A program made the translations under genes and the position numbers. DNA of 64,000 nucleotides from VRUE01 sp963725085 (GTDB lineage Bacteria; Actinomycetota; Thermoleophilia; Solirubrobacterales; 70-9): assembly GCA_963725085.1 (NCBI GenBank), contig CAVRXM010000003.1, positions 434,001-498,000 on the forward strand, in the 5' to 3' direction. Of the stretch, positions 49,810 to 59,663 are shown one piece after another (position 1 is the stretch's first letter; each line of letters opens with the position of its first letter). The notes beneath the pieces are model-generated. The model had not been told where the DNA came from. It saw only the letters and a program-made list of their open reading frames with translations, and ran no database searches.

Positions 49810-50973
49810 CTACGCGGAGCGTTCGGGCAGCGCCACGTCGGGCGTTCGGGCCACGCAGAGCGCGAGGACCAGCAACCACATCGAGGGTGGGATGCGGCGT
49901 CCGGGTGGCGGTGGGCCGTGGTGGCGTTCGGCCAGGCCGAGCAGATGGATCACCTCCTCACAGACAGCGCCATGCTCCCCCTCGATGTCGCAGGCGAGGC
50001 GTGCCAGCGCCACCGACTCGGTCACATCGCCCCCGGCGAAAGCCCGGCCGACCGCGGTCAGCAGGTGCGAGCAGACCCGCTCCATCGATGGGTCGAGCGG
50101 ACCGGGAGGGCCGGGCGGCGGACCGGCGTCGGTCGGGTCCTCGCCGGCCAGGATGCGCTCGATCTGGCCGCCGGCGATCGAGGCGATCGCCTCGCGGTCG
50201 AGGCCGGCTGCCAGGGCGCAGCGAAGGTGCAGCGGGGCGGCGCCGAGGGGCTCCCCGTACGGCGAATCGCTGGCCCAGAGGATCTGGCCCGGGGGCACCA
50301 GGCAGAAGAGCGCGATCAGATCGGCCGGGTTCCACCAGGAAGTGTCGATAAGCAGGTTCGGATGCTTCGGCATCAGCCGCCATAGCCAGGCGATGTCGCT
50401 GACCGCCGCGTGGGCGAGGATCAGGTGCGCACCCGGGTGGCGCTCGGCCAGGTGGACCGTGTCGCGCCCCAAGGCGGGGATGCCGCGGCCCGCATGAATC
50501 AGGACCGGGACCCGCCGCTCGTTTGCCAGGGACACCAGCTCCTCGACCGCGGGCTCGTGCATGGCGAATTGCTCGGCGCGGGGATGAAGCTTGATGCCGC
50601 GAGCGCCAGCGTCGAGGCAGCGCCTGGCCTCGGCCAGCGCATCGCTGTGGGGGTCGACCCGGCAGAAGGGCACCAGGCGGCCGCCCGAGACCTCGGCTAG
50701 GGCCAGCGCCTCGTCGTTGGCCGGTGGGTATCCGCCGGGCTCGTGCATCGGAAAGGCGACGGCGCGCGCTCCGGCCCGCTCCATCGTCGCCAGCAGCTCC
50801 TGCGGCTCCTGCCGGTAGCCATCGGGGTCGTTGTGCCCGAAGTGGGTGTGGGCGTCGAAGAGCGAGAGCGGCCCGGCCTCCCGCTCGACCGCCTCCAGCC
50901 ATCGCCGCGACTCGAGCTCGAGCGGCCCCCGCTCCGGCTCTTTCCGATTCGGCCCCGCGGCGACGTCAGCCAC
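49810..50973 (-). CDS. amidohydrolase-2 (TIM-barrel metal hydrolase)
   Basis: This 387-residue protein has FDAHTHFG near residue 38 (HxH), GIKLHPRAEQF with a metal-type Lys/His, VLIHAGRG, ILAHAAVS and a terminal LWASDSPYG Asp, the amidohydrolase-2 pattern. The family includes decarboxylases and lactone hydrolases; the substrate is unknown. Its start overlaps the end of the PatB-like aminotransferase gene by eight bases, so the two act together or are at least co-expressed. Confidence 0.85.
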   Translation of the reverse strand: MADVAAGPNRKEPERGPLELESRRWLEAVEREAGPLSLFDAHTHFGHNDPDGYRQEPQELLATMERAGARAVAFPMHEPGGYPPANDEALALAEVSGGRLVPFCRVDPHSDALAEARRCLDAGARGIKLHPRAEQFAMHEPAVEELVSLANERRVPVLIHAGRGIPALGRDTVHLAERHPGAHLILAHAAVSDIAWLWRLMPKHPNLLIDTSWWNPADLIALFCLVPPGQILWASDSPYGEPLGAAPLHLRCALAAGLDREAIASIAGGQIERILAGEDPTDAGPPPGPPGPLDPSMERVCSHLLTAVGRAFAGGDVTESVALARLACDIEGEHGAVCEEVIHLLGLAERHHGPPPPGRRIPPSMWLLVLALCVARTPDVALPERSA

Positions 50974-52141
50974 GGCCGGCCACTCTGGCGATTCCCGCGA
51001 CCGCCTGCTCGAGCAGGGCCGGTGAGGTGCCGATGTTCAACCGCGCGAAGCCGGCGCCCTGGGGGCCGAAGCTCGGCCCCGGGCTGAGCGCCACCTTGCC
51101 ATGCTCCAGGATCGCCGCGGAGGGGTCCTCGCCGAGGTCGAGCGCGCGCAGATCGAGCCAGGCAAGGTAGCCGGCCTGCAGCTGCGCGCAGCCGATCTCG
51201 GGCAGATGCTCAGCCAGGAGCTCCGCCAGCAGGCTGCGGTTGTGGTCGAGCACCGCGATCACGTCGTCGAGCCATGGTCCGCCGTCGCGGAAGGCGGCGA
51301 CGGAGGCGATCGCGCCCAGATGGCCGCAGTGGGTGGCGCTGAACGGCAGCCTCCCGATCACCTCGGCCGCGTTCTCGCAGGCGGTGACGATCTGGGCGCA
51401 GTGCAGGCCGGCGACGTTGAACGCCTTTGACGCCGAGCAGAACGCGATTCCTCGCTCCGCCGCGGCCTCGGAGACGGTGAGGAACGGCACATGCCGCGTG
51501 CCGGGAAGGGCCAGCGGCGCGTGGATCTCGTCCGCGAGCACCCAGGCGCCGTGGCGCGCCGCCGCGTCGGCGATCGCGGCCAGCTGCTCCCGGCTCGGAA
51601 CGCCGCCGGTGGGGTTGTGGGGGCTGCAGAGGATCAGCGCGACGGCGCCCTCGGCGAAGCGCCGCTCGATCGCTTCGGGATCGAGCTCGCCGGCGGTAAG
51701 CGGCGCCTCGGCCAGCTCGCATCCGAGCTCCTCGATCACGGCGAAGAAGGGGTGGTAGACGGGCGTGTTGATGACGACGCGCTCACCCGGTTTCGCGATC
51801 GCCCGCAACACCGCCGTGATCGCGCCGACCACATTGGAGCTGGGCGAGACCGCCTGTGGATCCAGGCTCCACTCCATCCGGTCCTCGGCAAAGCCGGCGA
51901 AGGCCTCGGCCAACCCCAGCTCCTGCGGCGAGGCGTAGCCGCAGTCGTCAAGCTGCACCGTCTCGGCCAGCGAAAGCTTGACCGGCTCGGCCAGCGGGAA
52001 GTCCATCTCGGCAACCCACGCGGGCAGCACATCGGCTGGGTAGCGCGCCCACTTGGCGCTGTGGCGGCGCCGCAAGCGGTCGATCGGGACCTCGGTCAGC
52101 GCGGGATTGAGGGTCGTCGACATCGGCCCGAACTCTGTCAT
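50966..52141 (-). CDS. PatB/MalY-type PLP C-S lyase (aminotransferase class I)
   Basis: This 391-residue protein has the class I/II fold: SPSSNVVGAITAVLRAIAKP, 'VALILCSPHNPTGGVPSREQ', LADEIHAPLALPG and the PLP lysine in FCSASKAFNVAGLHCAQ. MalY/PatB proteins cleave cystathionine or other C-S bonds and may also regulate. Starts at 52141 or 52123 (ATG) are both possible, without a good ribosome site. It is co-transcribed with the amidohydrolase. Confidence 0.85.
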   Translation of the reverse strand: MTEFGPMSTTLNPALTEVPIDRLRRRHSAKWARYPADVLPAWVAEMDFPLAEPVKLSLAETVQLDDCGYASPQELGLAEAFAGFAEDRMEWSLDPQAVSPSSNVVGAITAVLRAIAKPGERVVINTPVYHPFFAVIEELGCELAEAPLTAGELDPEAIERRFAEGAVALILCSPHNPTGGVPSREQLAAIADAAARHGAWVLADEIHAPLALPGTRHVPFLTVSEAAAERGIAFCSASKAFNVAGLHCAQIVTACENAAEVIGRLPFSATHCGHLGAIASVAAFRDGGPWLDDVIAVLDHNRSLLAELLAEHLPEIGCAQLQAGYLAWLDLRALDLGEDPSAAILEHGKVALSPGPSFGPQGAGFARLNIGTSPALLEQAVAGIARVAGRG

Positions 52142-52208
52142 GCCCGTCTGCAGGGGATGCCTCGCAGGCCGCTTGCCCGCGACAAAGTTCGAGCTAGGCG
52201 TCTTGCAC

Positions 52209-52624
52209 CTAGCGCGGCAATCGGGCGGTCTTAGAGCCCTTCCTCGAGATTCGCGGCCGCGAAGGGCACTCCTGCGCCGTGCCGAACGCGACCGGAATGC
52301 ACGCGGCAGCCGCGGGATCGAGCCCCTCTGGCACGGGCCAGGCCATGATCGCCGGCACGACCCGTTTCTCGGCATGGGAGCCGTCCGCGTTCAGGTGCCG
52401 GGGCTCTCGACTCCGGCGCCGACCTCGATCACCGTGCCCGCGCACAGATAGGTGACGATGTGCGGGGTTATCGGCGGCGGCGAACCGGCGCGGGCGAGGA
52501 GATCGCCGCCCTGCTGATCGCCTCTACGTCCGAGCACGCAGCCGTCCGGGCACACCGGAGCGGGGACGTCCTCGTAACGGAGCACCTCCGGGTCGCCGTT
52601 CTCGAATATCACCGCCGCCTTCAT
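52209..52624 (-). pseudogene. broken zinc-type alcohol dehydrogenase / quinone oxidoreductase
   Basis: The first frame reads MKAAVIFENGDPEVLRYEDV PAPV as in quinone oxidoreductases, then DLLARAGSPPP. A second frame continues NADGSHAEKRVVPAIMAWPV PEGLDPAAAACIPVAFGTA, as in the same family. At least one frameshift and loss of everything after about residue 130 mean it cannot be functional. Confidence 0.7.
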
Positions 52625-52690
52625 GGCACGATCCTATGCGTGCCGGCGCAACGAAAGACCGGCGCGCGCGTTGAGACAAGGAGCCCACGG

Positions 52691-53005
52691 ATGAAGTACT
52701 ACGCGGTCGCGGAGATCGACATCACGGACCCGAGCTGGATACCCGCCTACGTCGAGAACACCACCAGGCTGGTCGAGCGCCACGGCGGCCGCTACCTCGC
52801 TCGTACCCCGAAGATCGACAGGATCGAGGGAGAGCGCAAGCCGCCGCAGATCTACCTGATCATCGAGTGGCCCTCCAAGCAGGTGGCGGAGGCGTTCTAC
52901 TCCAGCGATGAGTACAGGCCCTACCGCGAAAGCCGCCAAGCCGGCTCGAAGGGAGAGTTCCTCCTCGTTGCGGCCGAGGATGTGAATAACGTGGCGCAGA
53001 TCTGA
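52691..53005 (+). CDS. DUF1330 family protein
   Basis: This 104-residue protein has KYYAVAEIDITDPSWIPAYV, 'HGGRYLARTPKIDRIEGER' and YLIIEWPSKQVAEAFYSSDE, the ferredoxin-like DUF1330 pattern. AAGGAG lies eight bases before the ATG. Function unknown. It faces away from the broken dehydrogenase. Confidence 0.88.
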   Translation: MKYYAVAEIDITDPSWIPAYVENTTRLVERHGGRYLARTPKIDRIEGERKPPQIYLIIEWPSKQVAEAFYSSDEYRPYRESRQAGSKGEFLLVAAEDVNNVAQI

Positions 53006-53198
53006 CCGGCGCGATGACCGGTCCTAACCTGGCCGATCTGTCGAGCAGCCCGTCGGCTTGGACGCTGTCGACGCTATGGTCGCCAGACCGTGGATTTCGT
53101 GCCCGTGGCGGCGGATCGCGATCACCGGCGAGGGGGTTGGTAGGAGTCCTAGGCGAGAACCGTGAGCTGGGGGAGGGCGGCGGATAAGGATCTCAGGC

Positions 53199-53900
53199 TC
53201 AACGGTGGCCGCCGCAGGTCCAGATGGTTTCGTTGCCGTGGGCCCCGAGGCGCGTACAGGAAAGCGAGACCGGCGCTCTCCGTGCGGCCGGGTTGCGGCG
53301 CATCAGCACCGTCGTCGTCTGGCTGGCCGGAGCACCGCCGAGGGGGGTGAATGCCGCCTTGAACCTGACCCGTGACCTGCCGGCCTTCCTCAGCGTCCTC
53401 GAGGCCGCGCCGGTGGGGATGATCCCGAGCGAGTAGACGCCCGCGGAGGGGATCGAGAGCGTCTGGGTGTCGACGCCTTCGCCGCTCAGGTCCAGATCTC
53501 CCCGTGCCCCCGCCTTGAAGGTGATCAGCCCGGTTCCAAGCCTCTCCCGCAGTCTCACGCCCTCCAAGGTGAAACCGAAGAAGTTGACGTGCACGGTCTT
53601 CGCCGCGTCCATGGTCAGCGTGCACCGCAAAGCGGGGCCAGAGCAGTCCCCGTGGAACCCGGAGAAGGCGTCTTCTTCGCGCGGCGTCGCGGTCAGCGTC
53701 ACCGTCGACCCGGACGCGAAGCTGGCGGTGCAGTGGCTGCCACAACTGATCCCGGGGGGAGAGCTGGTCACGGATCCGTTATAGGCATTGGCGTTGTCGA
53801 CCGCCAAGGTCTGCGTGTCTGGGGAGCCTGCCGCGCGAGGGATCCAGATGACGGCGAGCGCAGCGAGGGCGGCTAGAGCTGTGGCCGACCGGGCAGGCAT
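53199..53900 (-). CDS. secreted protein with a bacterial repeat (InlB-B-like) domain
   Basis: This 233-residue protein has a signal peptide (ALAALAALAVIWIPRAAG), a domain with TSSPPGISCGSHCTASFASG and TLTATPREEDAFSGFHGDCS, the Cys-containing bacterial repeat found in actinobacterial surface proteins, and a C-terminal beta domain ('SIPSAGVYSLGIIPTGAASR'). Likely exported; function unknown. Divergent from the RTX-type gene, sharing an intergenic space of about 117 bases. Confidence 0.75.
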   Translation of the reverse strand: MPARSATALAALAALAVIWIPRAAGSPDTQTLAVDNANAYNGSVTSSPPGISCGSHCTASFASGSTVTLTATPREEDAFSGFHGDCSGPALRCTLTMDAAKTVHVNFFGFTLEGVRLRERLGTGLITFKAGARGDLDLSGEGVDTQTLSIPSAGVYSLGIIPTGAASRTLRKAGRSRVRFKAAFTPLGGAPASQTTTVLMRRNPAARRAPVSLSCTRLGAHGNETIWTCGGHR

Positions 53901-54017
53901 ACGCTCAAACTACCTTGCCCCAGGGGGCCGGAAGGGTAGATTCCCACGGTGTGACCCTCTTCGAAGGTTACGCTGGAGTCGGCGGCTGAACGGAGAGTCA
54001 CTTGGGGAGAACGATTG

Positions 54018-55727
54018 ATGGGACGGCATTTCATCTTAATCCTCCTCAGCGCATCCGCTGCCCTAGCCATGCCGACCAGCGCGGTGGGAGCGACGGTCGA
54101 AGTCCTGCAGACAACCGGCGACACGAACAAAGCCGAATTGGTTTTCACCGCGACCGCCGGTGAGGGCAACCGGCTCACGGTATCGGTCGGCGGTGAGAGC
54201 GGCGACAGCTACGACCTCCGCTTACTGGACACCTCGGCGAACGTCGCGCCGGGCATCGGTTGTAGCGGAGGAGAGACACCCGGCGCGCCCGTCAGCTGTG
54301 CCCTCCACAAGCCTGTTCCGCAGCAGTACAGCTCCTGTGTGAAAACCTTCTGCATCCCCTTTGCCGGGACCGCTTGGGACGTCAGCATGCGCTTCTCCCT
54401 CGGGGACGCCGGCAGCCTCCTCGACGCGGGGGCGATCCCAAACCCGCCGCCGACCGTACCTCCGAACAGCCTGTCGGCGGCGAGTCCGATTCCCATCACC
54501 GTGACACCGGGGGCCGGGAACGACACCGTGATCACCGCCGGCGGCGCCGACGTCGTGCGGGCAAGCGCAGGTGACGATCGGGTGCGAACCGGCGCGGGCG
54601 CCGATAAATTCCTCGGCGGCCCGGCTCCGGATGGCGCCGACGACGTGGACCTCGGCGCCGGTGACGACACCGTCGAGTACTCCGAAAGGGGCTCGACCGT
54701 CCTCTACAGCGCGGACGGAGCCGCGAATGACGGGGCTCCAGGGGAGGGCGACAACCTGGTGGATGCGGAGGCCTTCTTTTCGGGATCCGGCGACGATTCA
54801 CTGGACGGCGGGGGGGCTCCGGGCGGGCCCCTCCCGGTCGATCATCTCTTCGGCGCGGCGGGCGACGACGAAGTCGTCGGCGGCTCCGGTGAGGATCTGC
54901 TGGGCGGAGGCACGGGGAGCGACCGAATCCTCGGGGGCGGCGGGAATGATCGGATCATCGACGTCCTGGGGAACCGCTCCGGGGCCGATGGAGGCGACGA
55001 CCATGCCGGCGGAGGCGCGGGCGACGACGAAATCGAGCTCGGCCCGGGTGATGACGTCGGGCGCGGCGGTGTCGGCAACGATTTGCTGACGTTGGGCCCG
55101 GGCGCCGACAGGGGCTCGGGTGGACCGGGCAGAGACACCCTCTACGGAGGATATGGGGACGACCTCCTCGCGGGAGGCGGCGGCGGCGATCAGCTCGTCG
55201 GGGACCAAGGGGTCGACCGCCTCTTCGGCGGCGACGGGGCCGACGGGATTCTCTCCGGAGCGGTCGTCGAATCGATCTGGAGCCGCGGCCGCTTCGGCCA
55301 CTCCCCGGGACCGCTCGATAACCGGCCGGACCAGGTGAACTGCGGGGCCGGCCGTGACCGCGCGGGCATCGACCGGACCGACTCCCAGGACCGCTGCGAG
55401 GGCACCGTCCGCCTGAGCATGCTCGAACTCTTCGGCGTCGTCCAGGCGCGGCGCCGGACGGCGGCGAAGCTCTGGTATGAGGTGCGCAGCCCGGGCGTCG
55501 TCCTCGTCTCGGCTTCCGGGCTCAAGACCGAGCGCATCCGCGCCGACGCCTTCTACTACGAGTATCCGGGACAGCTCCCTCTCCATCTGATGGGTCGGGC
55601 GAAACAGGAACTGCGCCGCAGAGGCCATGTGAAACTGACGCTGAAGATCGTCTTCTACCCGGCGAACGGCGGCAGGCTCACACGCTTGCTCCCAGTGCGG
55701 CTCGTCGAGCGGACCACAAGTAAATAG
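54018..55727 (+). CDS. secreted RTX-like calcium-binding repeat protein
   Basis: This 569-residue protein has a signal peptide (FILILLSASAALAMPTSAVG) and a central region (about residues 160-430) with many GGxGxDx(L/I/V) nonapeptides (GGGGNDRI, GGYGDDLLAGGGGGDQL), the calcium-binding beta-roll of RTX proteins. N-terminal and C-terminal beta regions flank it. The ATG at 54018 follows GGGGAGAACG. No type I secretion genes are nearby; a Sec signal is seen instead. Function unknown. Confidence 0.85.
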   Translation: MGRHFILILLSASAALAMPTSAVGATVEVLQTTGDTNKAELVFTATAGEGNRLTVSVGGESGDSYDLRLLDTSANVAPGIGCSGGETPGAPVSCALHKPVPQQYSSCVKTFCIPFAGTAWDVSMRFSLGDAGSLLDAGAIPNPPPTVPPNSLSAASPIPITVTPGAGNDTVITAGGADVVRASAGDDRVRTGAGADKFLGGPAPDGADDVDLGAGDDTVEYSERGSTVLYSADGAANDGAPGEGDNLVDAEAFFSGSGDDSLDGGGAPGGPLPVDHLFGAAGDDEVVGGSGEDLLGGGTGSDRILGGGGNDRIIDVLGNRSGADGGDDHAGGGAGDDEIELGPGDDVGRGGVGNDLLTLGPGADRGSGGPGRDTLYGGYGDDLLAGGGGGDQLVGDQGVDRLFGGDGADGILSGAVVESIWSRGRFGHSPGPLDNRPDQVNCGAGRDRAGIDRTDSQDRCEGTVRLSMLELFGVVQARRRTAAKLWYEVRSPGVVLVSASGLKTERIRADAFYYEYPGQLPLHLMGRAKQELRRRGHVKLTLKIVFYPANGGRLTRLLPVRLVERTTSK

Positions 55728-55746
55728 GCGGGGTTTCTCCTATAGC

Positions 55747-55810
55747 GGGGGCCCGATTCGTCTCTCGCTACCACCCGCGGATAGTCGAGCCGATGCGTCT
55801 CGCAAGCTGA
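55747..55810 (+). repeat. repeat family B, copy 4 (right half)
   Basis: GGGGGCCCGATTCGTCTCTC then GCTACCACCCGCGGATAGTC and a TGA in the same plus frame. Confidence 0.6.
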
Positions 55811-55892
55811 TCGGTCTGGCGATCTCGAACGCGTCGCGCCTCGGCAGTTTGGAGCCGACGACTAGAGCGGGAAGCCGCTAGGGTCGACTGCG

Positions 55893-56330
55893 GTGGCACG
55901 CCTCATCGGGATCAATCACGTCGCGCTTGAGGTCGGTGAGGTCGACGAGGCGCTCGCCTGGTACGGACGCTTCTTCGAGTTCGAGCTGCGCGGCAGGGTC
56001 GGCACGTCGATGGCCTTCATTGACATGGGGGATCAGTTCATCGCGCTTGCGGCTGGCCGAACGCAACCCGACGACCGAGGCCGGCACTTCGGCCTCGTCG
56101 TCGATGACAAGGAGAGGGTCCGCGCGGCGCTTCGGGACGCCGACGTTGACGTCCAAGGAAGCGGCTCCCTCGACTTCCTGGATCCCTGGGGCAACCACGT
56201 TCAAGTTGTCGACTACCGAGACATCCAGTTCATCAAGGCGCCAGGGGTGTTCCAAGCAATGGGCATCGAGGGGCCCCCGAAGACAGACGCAGCCCGCGAG
56301 GAGCTCCGCCGCAAGGGCGTCACCGACTAG
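55893..56330 (+). CDS. VOC family (glyoxalase-like) protein
   Basis: This 145-residue protein has INHVALEVGEVDEALAWYGR (metal-type His), FELRGRVGTSMAFIDMGD and the second half with GSLDFLDPWGNHVQVVDY (Glu replaced by Gln/His region). Intact, unlike the VOC genes at 24.6 and 25.0 kb. GTG start. Substrate unknown. Confidence 0.87.
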   Translation: MARLIGINHVALEVGEVDEALAWYGRFFEFELRGRVGTSMAFIDMGDQFIALAAGRTQPDDRGRHFGLVVDDKERVRAALRDADVDVQGSGSLDFLDPWGNHVQVVDYRDIQFIKAPGVFQAMGIEGPPKTDAAREELRRKGVTD

Positions 56331-56367
56331 ACCCGGCGGCAAGGGTCTCATTTGCAGGAACCCTTGG

Positions 56368-56425
56368 CGGTGGTAGCGAGACCGATACCGGGCCCGATAC
56401 GTCTCCCGTTCTCACCCGCCGCTAG
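56368..56425 (+). repeat. repeat family B, copy 5 (diverged)
   Basis: GGTGGTAGCGAGACCGATAC then CGGGCCCGATACGTCTCCCG; the right arm is altered (TTCTCACCCGCC). Confidence 0.5.
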
Positions 56426-56685
56426 CAGACCGCCCGCGAAACGGCGACCACGATCAGCACAAGCGCAACTGCCCCGAGCGCCCTCCGAAAGCCATTGACG
56501 CCGCTCGCGGCCTCCTCGTAGGCCCAGACCGTGAGCGCGACGTAGAAGACTGCGCGCGCGAAATCATTGACGGTGCTGGCCTCGTCGGTGAGCCGCGCCA
56601 TGAGGAGCGCCGCGAGCGCGACCCAGAGGGGCGGGTTAGGGAACTGGCCGACGGTGTAACCGCGGATCTTGAAGTCGCGTGACAC
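56422..56685 (-). CDS. small membrane protein
   Basis: This 87-residue protein starts with GTG. Hydrophobic segments PLWVALAALLMARLTDE, FARAVFYVALTVWAYEEA and GAVALVLIVVAVSRAVC suggest three helices. It is a plausible small actinobacterial membrane protein, but I do not recognise the family. Confidence 0.6.
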   Translation of the reverse strand: MSRDFKIRGYTVGQFPNPPLWVALAALLMARLTDEASTVNDFARAVFYVALTVWAYEEAASGVNGFRRALGAVALVLIVVAVSRAVC

Positions 56686-56799
56686 TGCCGGAGCCTAGAG
56701 CCGCTGAACGACACGACCCCTGCGAGCAGTCTCGTAACCGGGGGGCAGTGCAGGCGTGCATGCATAGGCGCACATCTAGATCCCGAAAGGTGCTCATTT

Positions 56800-56891
56800 G
56801 CAGCGATTCTGGCGGTGGTAGCGACGACCGATACCGGGGCCGATTCGTCTCTCGCTACCACCCCCGGATCATCGAGCGGATTAACGCCTGA
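56800..56891 (+). repeat. repeat family B, copy 6
   Basis: The best full copy: GGTGGTAGCGACGACCGATA ... TCTCTCGCTACCACC, followed by CCCGGATCATCGAGCG and TGA. The GTGCATGCATAGGCGCACA module lies just to its left (about 56757-56776). Confidence 0.65.
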
Positions 56892-56954
56892 TCCACACTC
56901 GAGGCATCCCTGCCTTGGCACTCAGGGTGCTAACGACCGGTAGGCTCGCCGCCG

Positions 56955-58626
56955 ATGCGCCCGCCGAACCTGCTGCTGCTGATCACCGACCAGCAGCGCC
57001 AGCCGCGGCACTGGCCCGACGACCCGGGCTGGCTGGGAGAGCTGATGCCCAACGAGGCGGAGCTGGCGAGGACAGGGTTGACGCTCCGCAACGGCTTCTG
57101 CAACACGTCGATGTGCTCACCCAGCCGCGCGACCCTCTTCACGGGCCTCTACCCGGCCCGCCATGGCGTCACTCTGACCCTGACCGCGGCCGACCTCAAG
57201 CCCGACCCCCGCAATGGGCCCGCCGTCGTCGCCGACCTCGCCAGGCTGATGCTCCGGCGCGGGGCGCCGCGAGGCCGGGCACTGCGGCAATTCGGCAGCG
57301 GTGCGCTGGGGCTTGGGCCGAAGGGCGGCAGCGAGCCGCAGCTGAAGCCGAGCACGCCCAACCTTGCGCAGGTGCTCGCGGGCAGCGGGCTACGAGGTCG
57401 CCTACAAGGGCAAGTGGCACCTGACCCAGCCCGTCGAGGTAAGCGGTTGGGGCGATCGCGACGCGGAGCTCTTGCAGCGGTCGTTCGGCTTCGCCGACTG
57501 GGAGCCGCCCGACGCGGGCGAGAATGCCAAGGCCGAGAACTTCGGCGGCGGCACGGCGGGGCCGCTCGGCGAGGGCTGGGACGAGGTCTACACCAGCCAG
57601 GCCGAGGCCTGGCTGGGCCGCGCCGACCTTCCTGAGCCCTTCTGTCTAGTCGTCTCCCTGGTCAACCCGCACGACGTGCTCGGCTATGCCTCCTCCTACC
57701 GCGAGGGGGGCTACGACGCCTCCGAGTTCCGCCAAACGGGCGTGGGGCTGCCGCCGACTATCGACGAGGACCTCTCCTCCAAGCCCAGCGCGCAGATGCT
57801 GATGCAGATGGGGATGACCGCCTACCTGGGCCCGCTGCGCGGGCGCCGCGCTCAGCTCGACTACGTCAACTTCTACGCCCACCTGCAGCACCTGGTCGAC
57901 GCCAAGGTCGGGCGCGTGCTGGCGGCGCTCGGCGACCCCGGCGACCCGGGTTCGCTGCGTTCGCGGACAGTGGTTGTGCGTTGCTCCGACCACGGCGAGA
58001 TGGGCCTCTCCCACGGCGGCCTGCGCCAGAAGGCATTCAATGCCTACGAGGAGACGATCCACGTCCCGCTGGTGGTCTCCAGCCCCCTGCTCTTTCCCCG
58101 GCCGGCCGAGACCGATGCGCTCGCCTCGTTGATCGACCTGCTGCCGACCCTGGCAAGACTCGCCGGCGCTAAGGCGCCGCCTGGCGCCCAGGGGGCAGAC
58201 CTCAGCCCGCTGCTCGCTCGCCACGCGTCTCCTGAGCGGGAGGCACTGGCCCTCTCGCGGGCCGATTTCGGGCCCGTGCTCGAGCACCCCTCGCCGGCCG
58301 CCACGGTCCGCGACTCGGTCCACTTCACCTACGACGACCACCAAGCGGCCACTGCCCGGGCCGACGTCCCAGGCCAGCCCAACCGGGTTCGGTGCATCCG
58401 CGACTCGCGGATGAAGTACGCGGTCTACCTCGACCCGCAGGGGCGCGCGGCGCCCGAGTATGAGATGTACGACCTCGAGCGGGACCCCGATGAGCAGTTC
58501 AACCTGATCAGCCACCGCACGGGAGAGCCACGGCAGGCCTCCGATCGGGCCGCGCGGGACGGCCTTGCCGAGGCCCTTCGGTCCGAGATGGCCGAGCTTG
58601 GCACAGACGACCTCGCACCGACCTGA
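56955..58626 (+). pseudogene. sulfatase gene with a one-base frameshift
   Basis: The N-terminal frame (MRPPNLLLLITDQQRQPRHW...) includes the sulfatase signature with the formylglycine-type Cys in CSPSR at residues 54-58. After LAQVLAGSG it loses the family. Removing one G from GGG at 57387-57389 restores YEVAYKGKWHLTQPVEVSGW and a normal arylsulfatase C-terminus to 58626 (DLERDPDEQFNL). The gene would be about 557 residues. Either a mutation or a sequencing error; if real, the enzyme is not made. Confidence 0.82.
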
Positions 58627-58669
58627 TTTCGGACTCATAGAAATCGCTGCAAATCGATGGGTCGAATCC

Positions 58670-58732
58670 GGGGCCCGATTCGTCTCTCGCGACCACCCGC
58701 GGATTGTCCAGCGAACGACCCTCGCCGCCTAA
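58670..58732 (+). repeat. repeat family B, copy 7, joined to the tRNA-Met flank
   Basis: CCCGATTCGTCTCTCGCGAC then CACCCGCGGATTGTCCAGCG and TAA. The left flank CTGCAAATCGATGGGTCGAA (58647-58666) is the same as beside the tRNA-Met 3' half at 48.7 kb. 58733-58808 holds nothing else. Confidence 0.65.
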
Positions 58733-58808
58733 CCACGAATGGCGGCGTCGACCCGGACTCCGTCAGCCCGCAGGCTAGAGCCGCGAGCGGCCTCTATTCG
58801 ATGTTCCT

Positions 58809-59663
58809 CTATTCGACCTTCTCGACTGCGAGCAGGCCCTCCTCGTCGTGAGGCTTGCCGCCGTCCCGATCTGCGAGCGGGCAGAAGAAGATGTATTCGC
58901 CCGACTTCAGGTCGATCGGAGTCGTCTGCGACTTGCCGCCGTCGAGAACCGCCGTGCTCTGCGCGGCTTCGAAGTCGATGTAGGGGGGCGGAGGACCTTC
59001 CTTGGAGAAGTCTTCCTTGATCTTGTCCAGAGAGGGAGCCTTGCCTTTCACCGGCACGGCGATGATCAGGTGGATCGCCTCGTCGCCTTCGCTTTCGAAC
59101 GTGATCTGCTGCTTGCCCGCCTTGAGGCCGGAGACGTCCCAGGCGTATTTGTCCTTGCCGGTTTCTTCAGCGGTGACAGTACCGTCGGTGTCGGGTAGGT
59201 CGCCTTCGTCCCCTTCGGTGACCGTCATTTCGGCGATCGCCGGTTTGCCTTCCATTTCAGCGGCGTCGGTGATCAGGAACTTCCCGGCTTCGAGGTTGAG
59301 GGTGGCGGTCGCCGTCTGACCGCCCGCAACGCTGCCGATGCCTCCTTCGCCCCGGATCCAGTCCGGCGTCTTTTCGCTTTCCCCGGAGATTTCTTCGATG
59401 ACTTCCTTGGCGGTGTGGTCGCCCGTGTAGCGCACGAACTGCAGTCCGTGCGGGGCTTTGCCTTCGTTGGTCAGGGTCACTTCCGCCAGGCCGCCTTCGA
59501 CTGATTTCGGCAGCGAGAACGACGCTTCCTTGCCTTGTTCGCTGACGCCGATCTTCAGCGCAATCGGCGTGCTGTTTCCGCCCCCGCAGCCGGCGAGGAC
59601 GGCCGCCAGTCCGAGGACGGCGAGCGCCCCCGCGCCGCTGAGCCGCTTGGTGGGACGAGACAT
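58809..59663 (-). CDS. lipoprotein with cupredoxin-like beta domains
   Basis: This 284-residue protein has a lipobox LAGC near residue 22 (LGLAAVLAGCGGG). The mature part has two beta domains, each with lines like FVRYTGDHTAKEVIEEISGE and IDLKSGEYIFFCPLADRDGG, resembling cupredoxin-type proteins but without an obvious copper set except Cys/His near the end. The ATG at 59663 has GGAGG eight bases upstream. Surface-exposed; function unknown. Confidence 0.75.
   Translation of the reverse strand: MSRPTKRLSGAGALAVLGLAAVLAGCGGGNSTPIALKIGVSEQGKEASFSLPKSVEGGLAEVTLTNEGKAPHGLQFVRYTGDHTAKEVIEEISGESEKTPDWIRGEGGIGSVAGGQTATATLNLEAGKFLITDAAEMEGKPAIAEMTVTEGDEGDLPDTDGTVTAEETGKDKYAWDVSGLKAGKQQITFESEGDEAIHLIIAVPVKGKAPSLDKIKEDFSKEGPPPPYIDFEAAQSTAVLDGGKSQTTPIDLKSGEYIFFCPLADRDGGKPHDEEGLLAVEKVE

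Noticed and set aside
49613..50497. 294-residue plus-strand frame opposite the GST and amidohydrolase genes
   Set aside because: Crosses two real genes antisense and has no recognisable domain.
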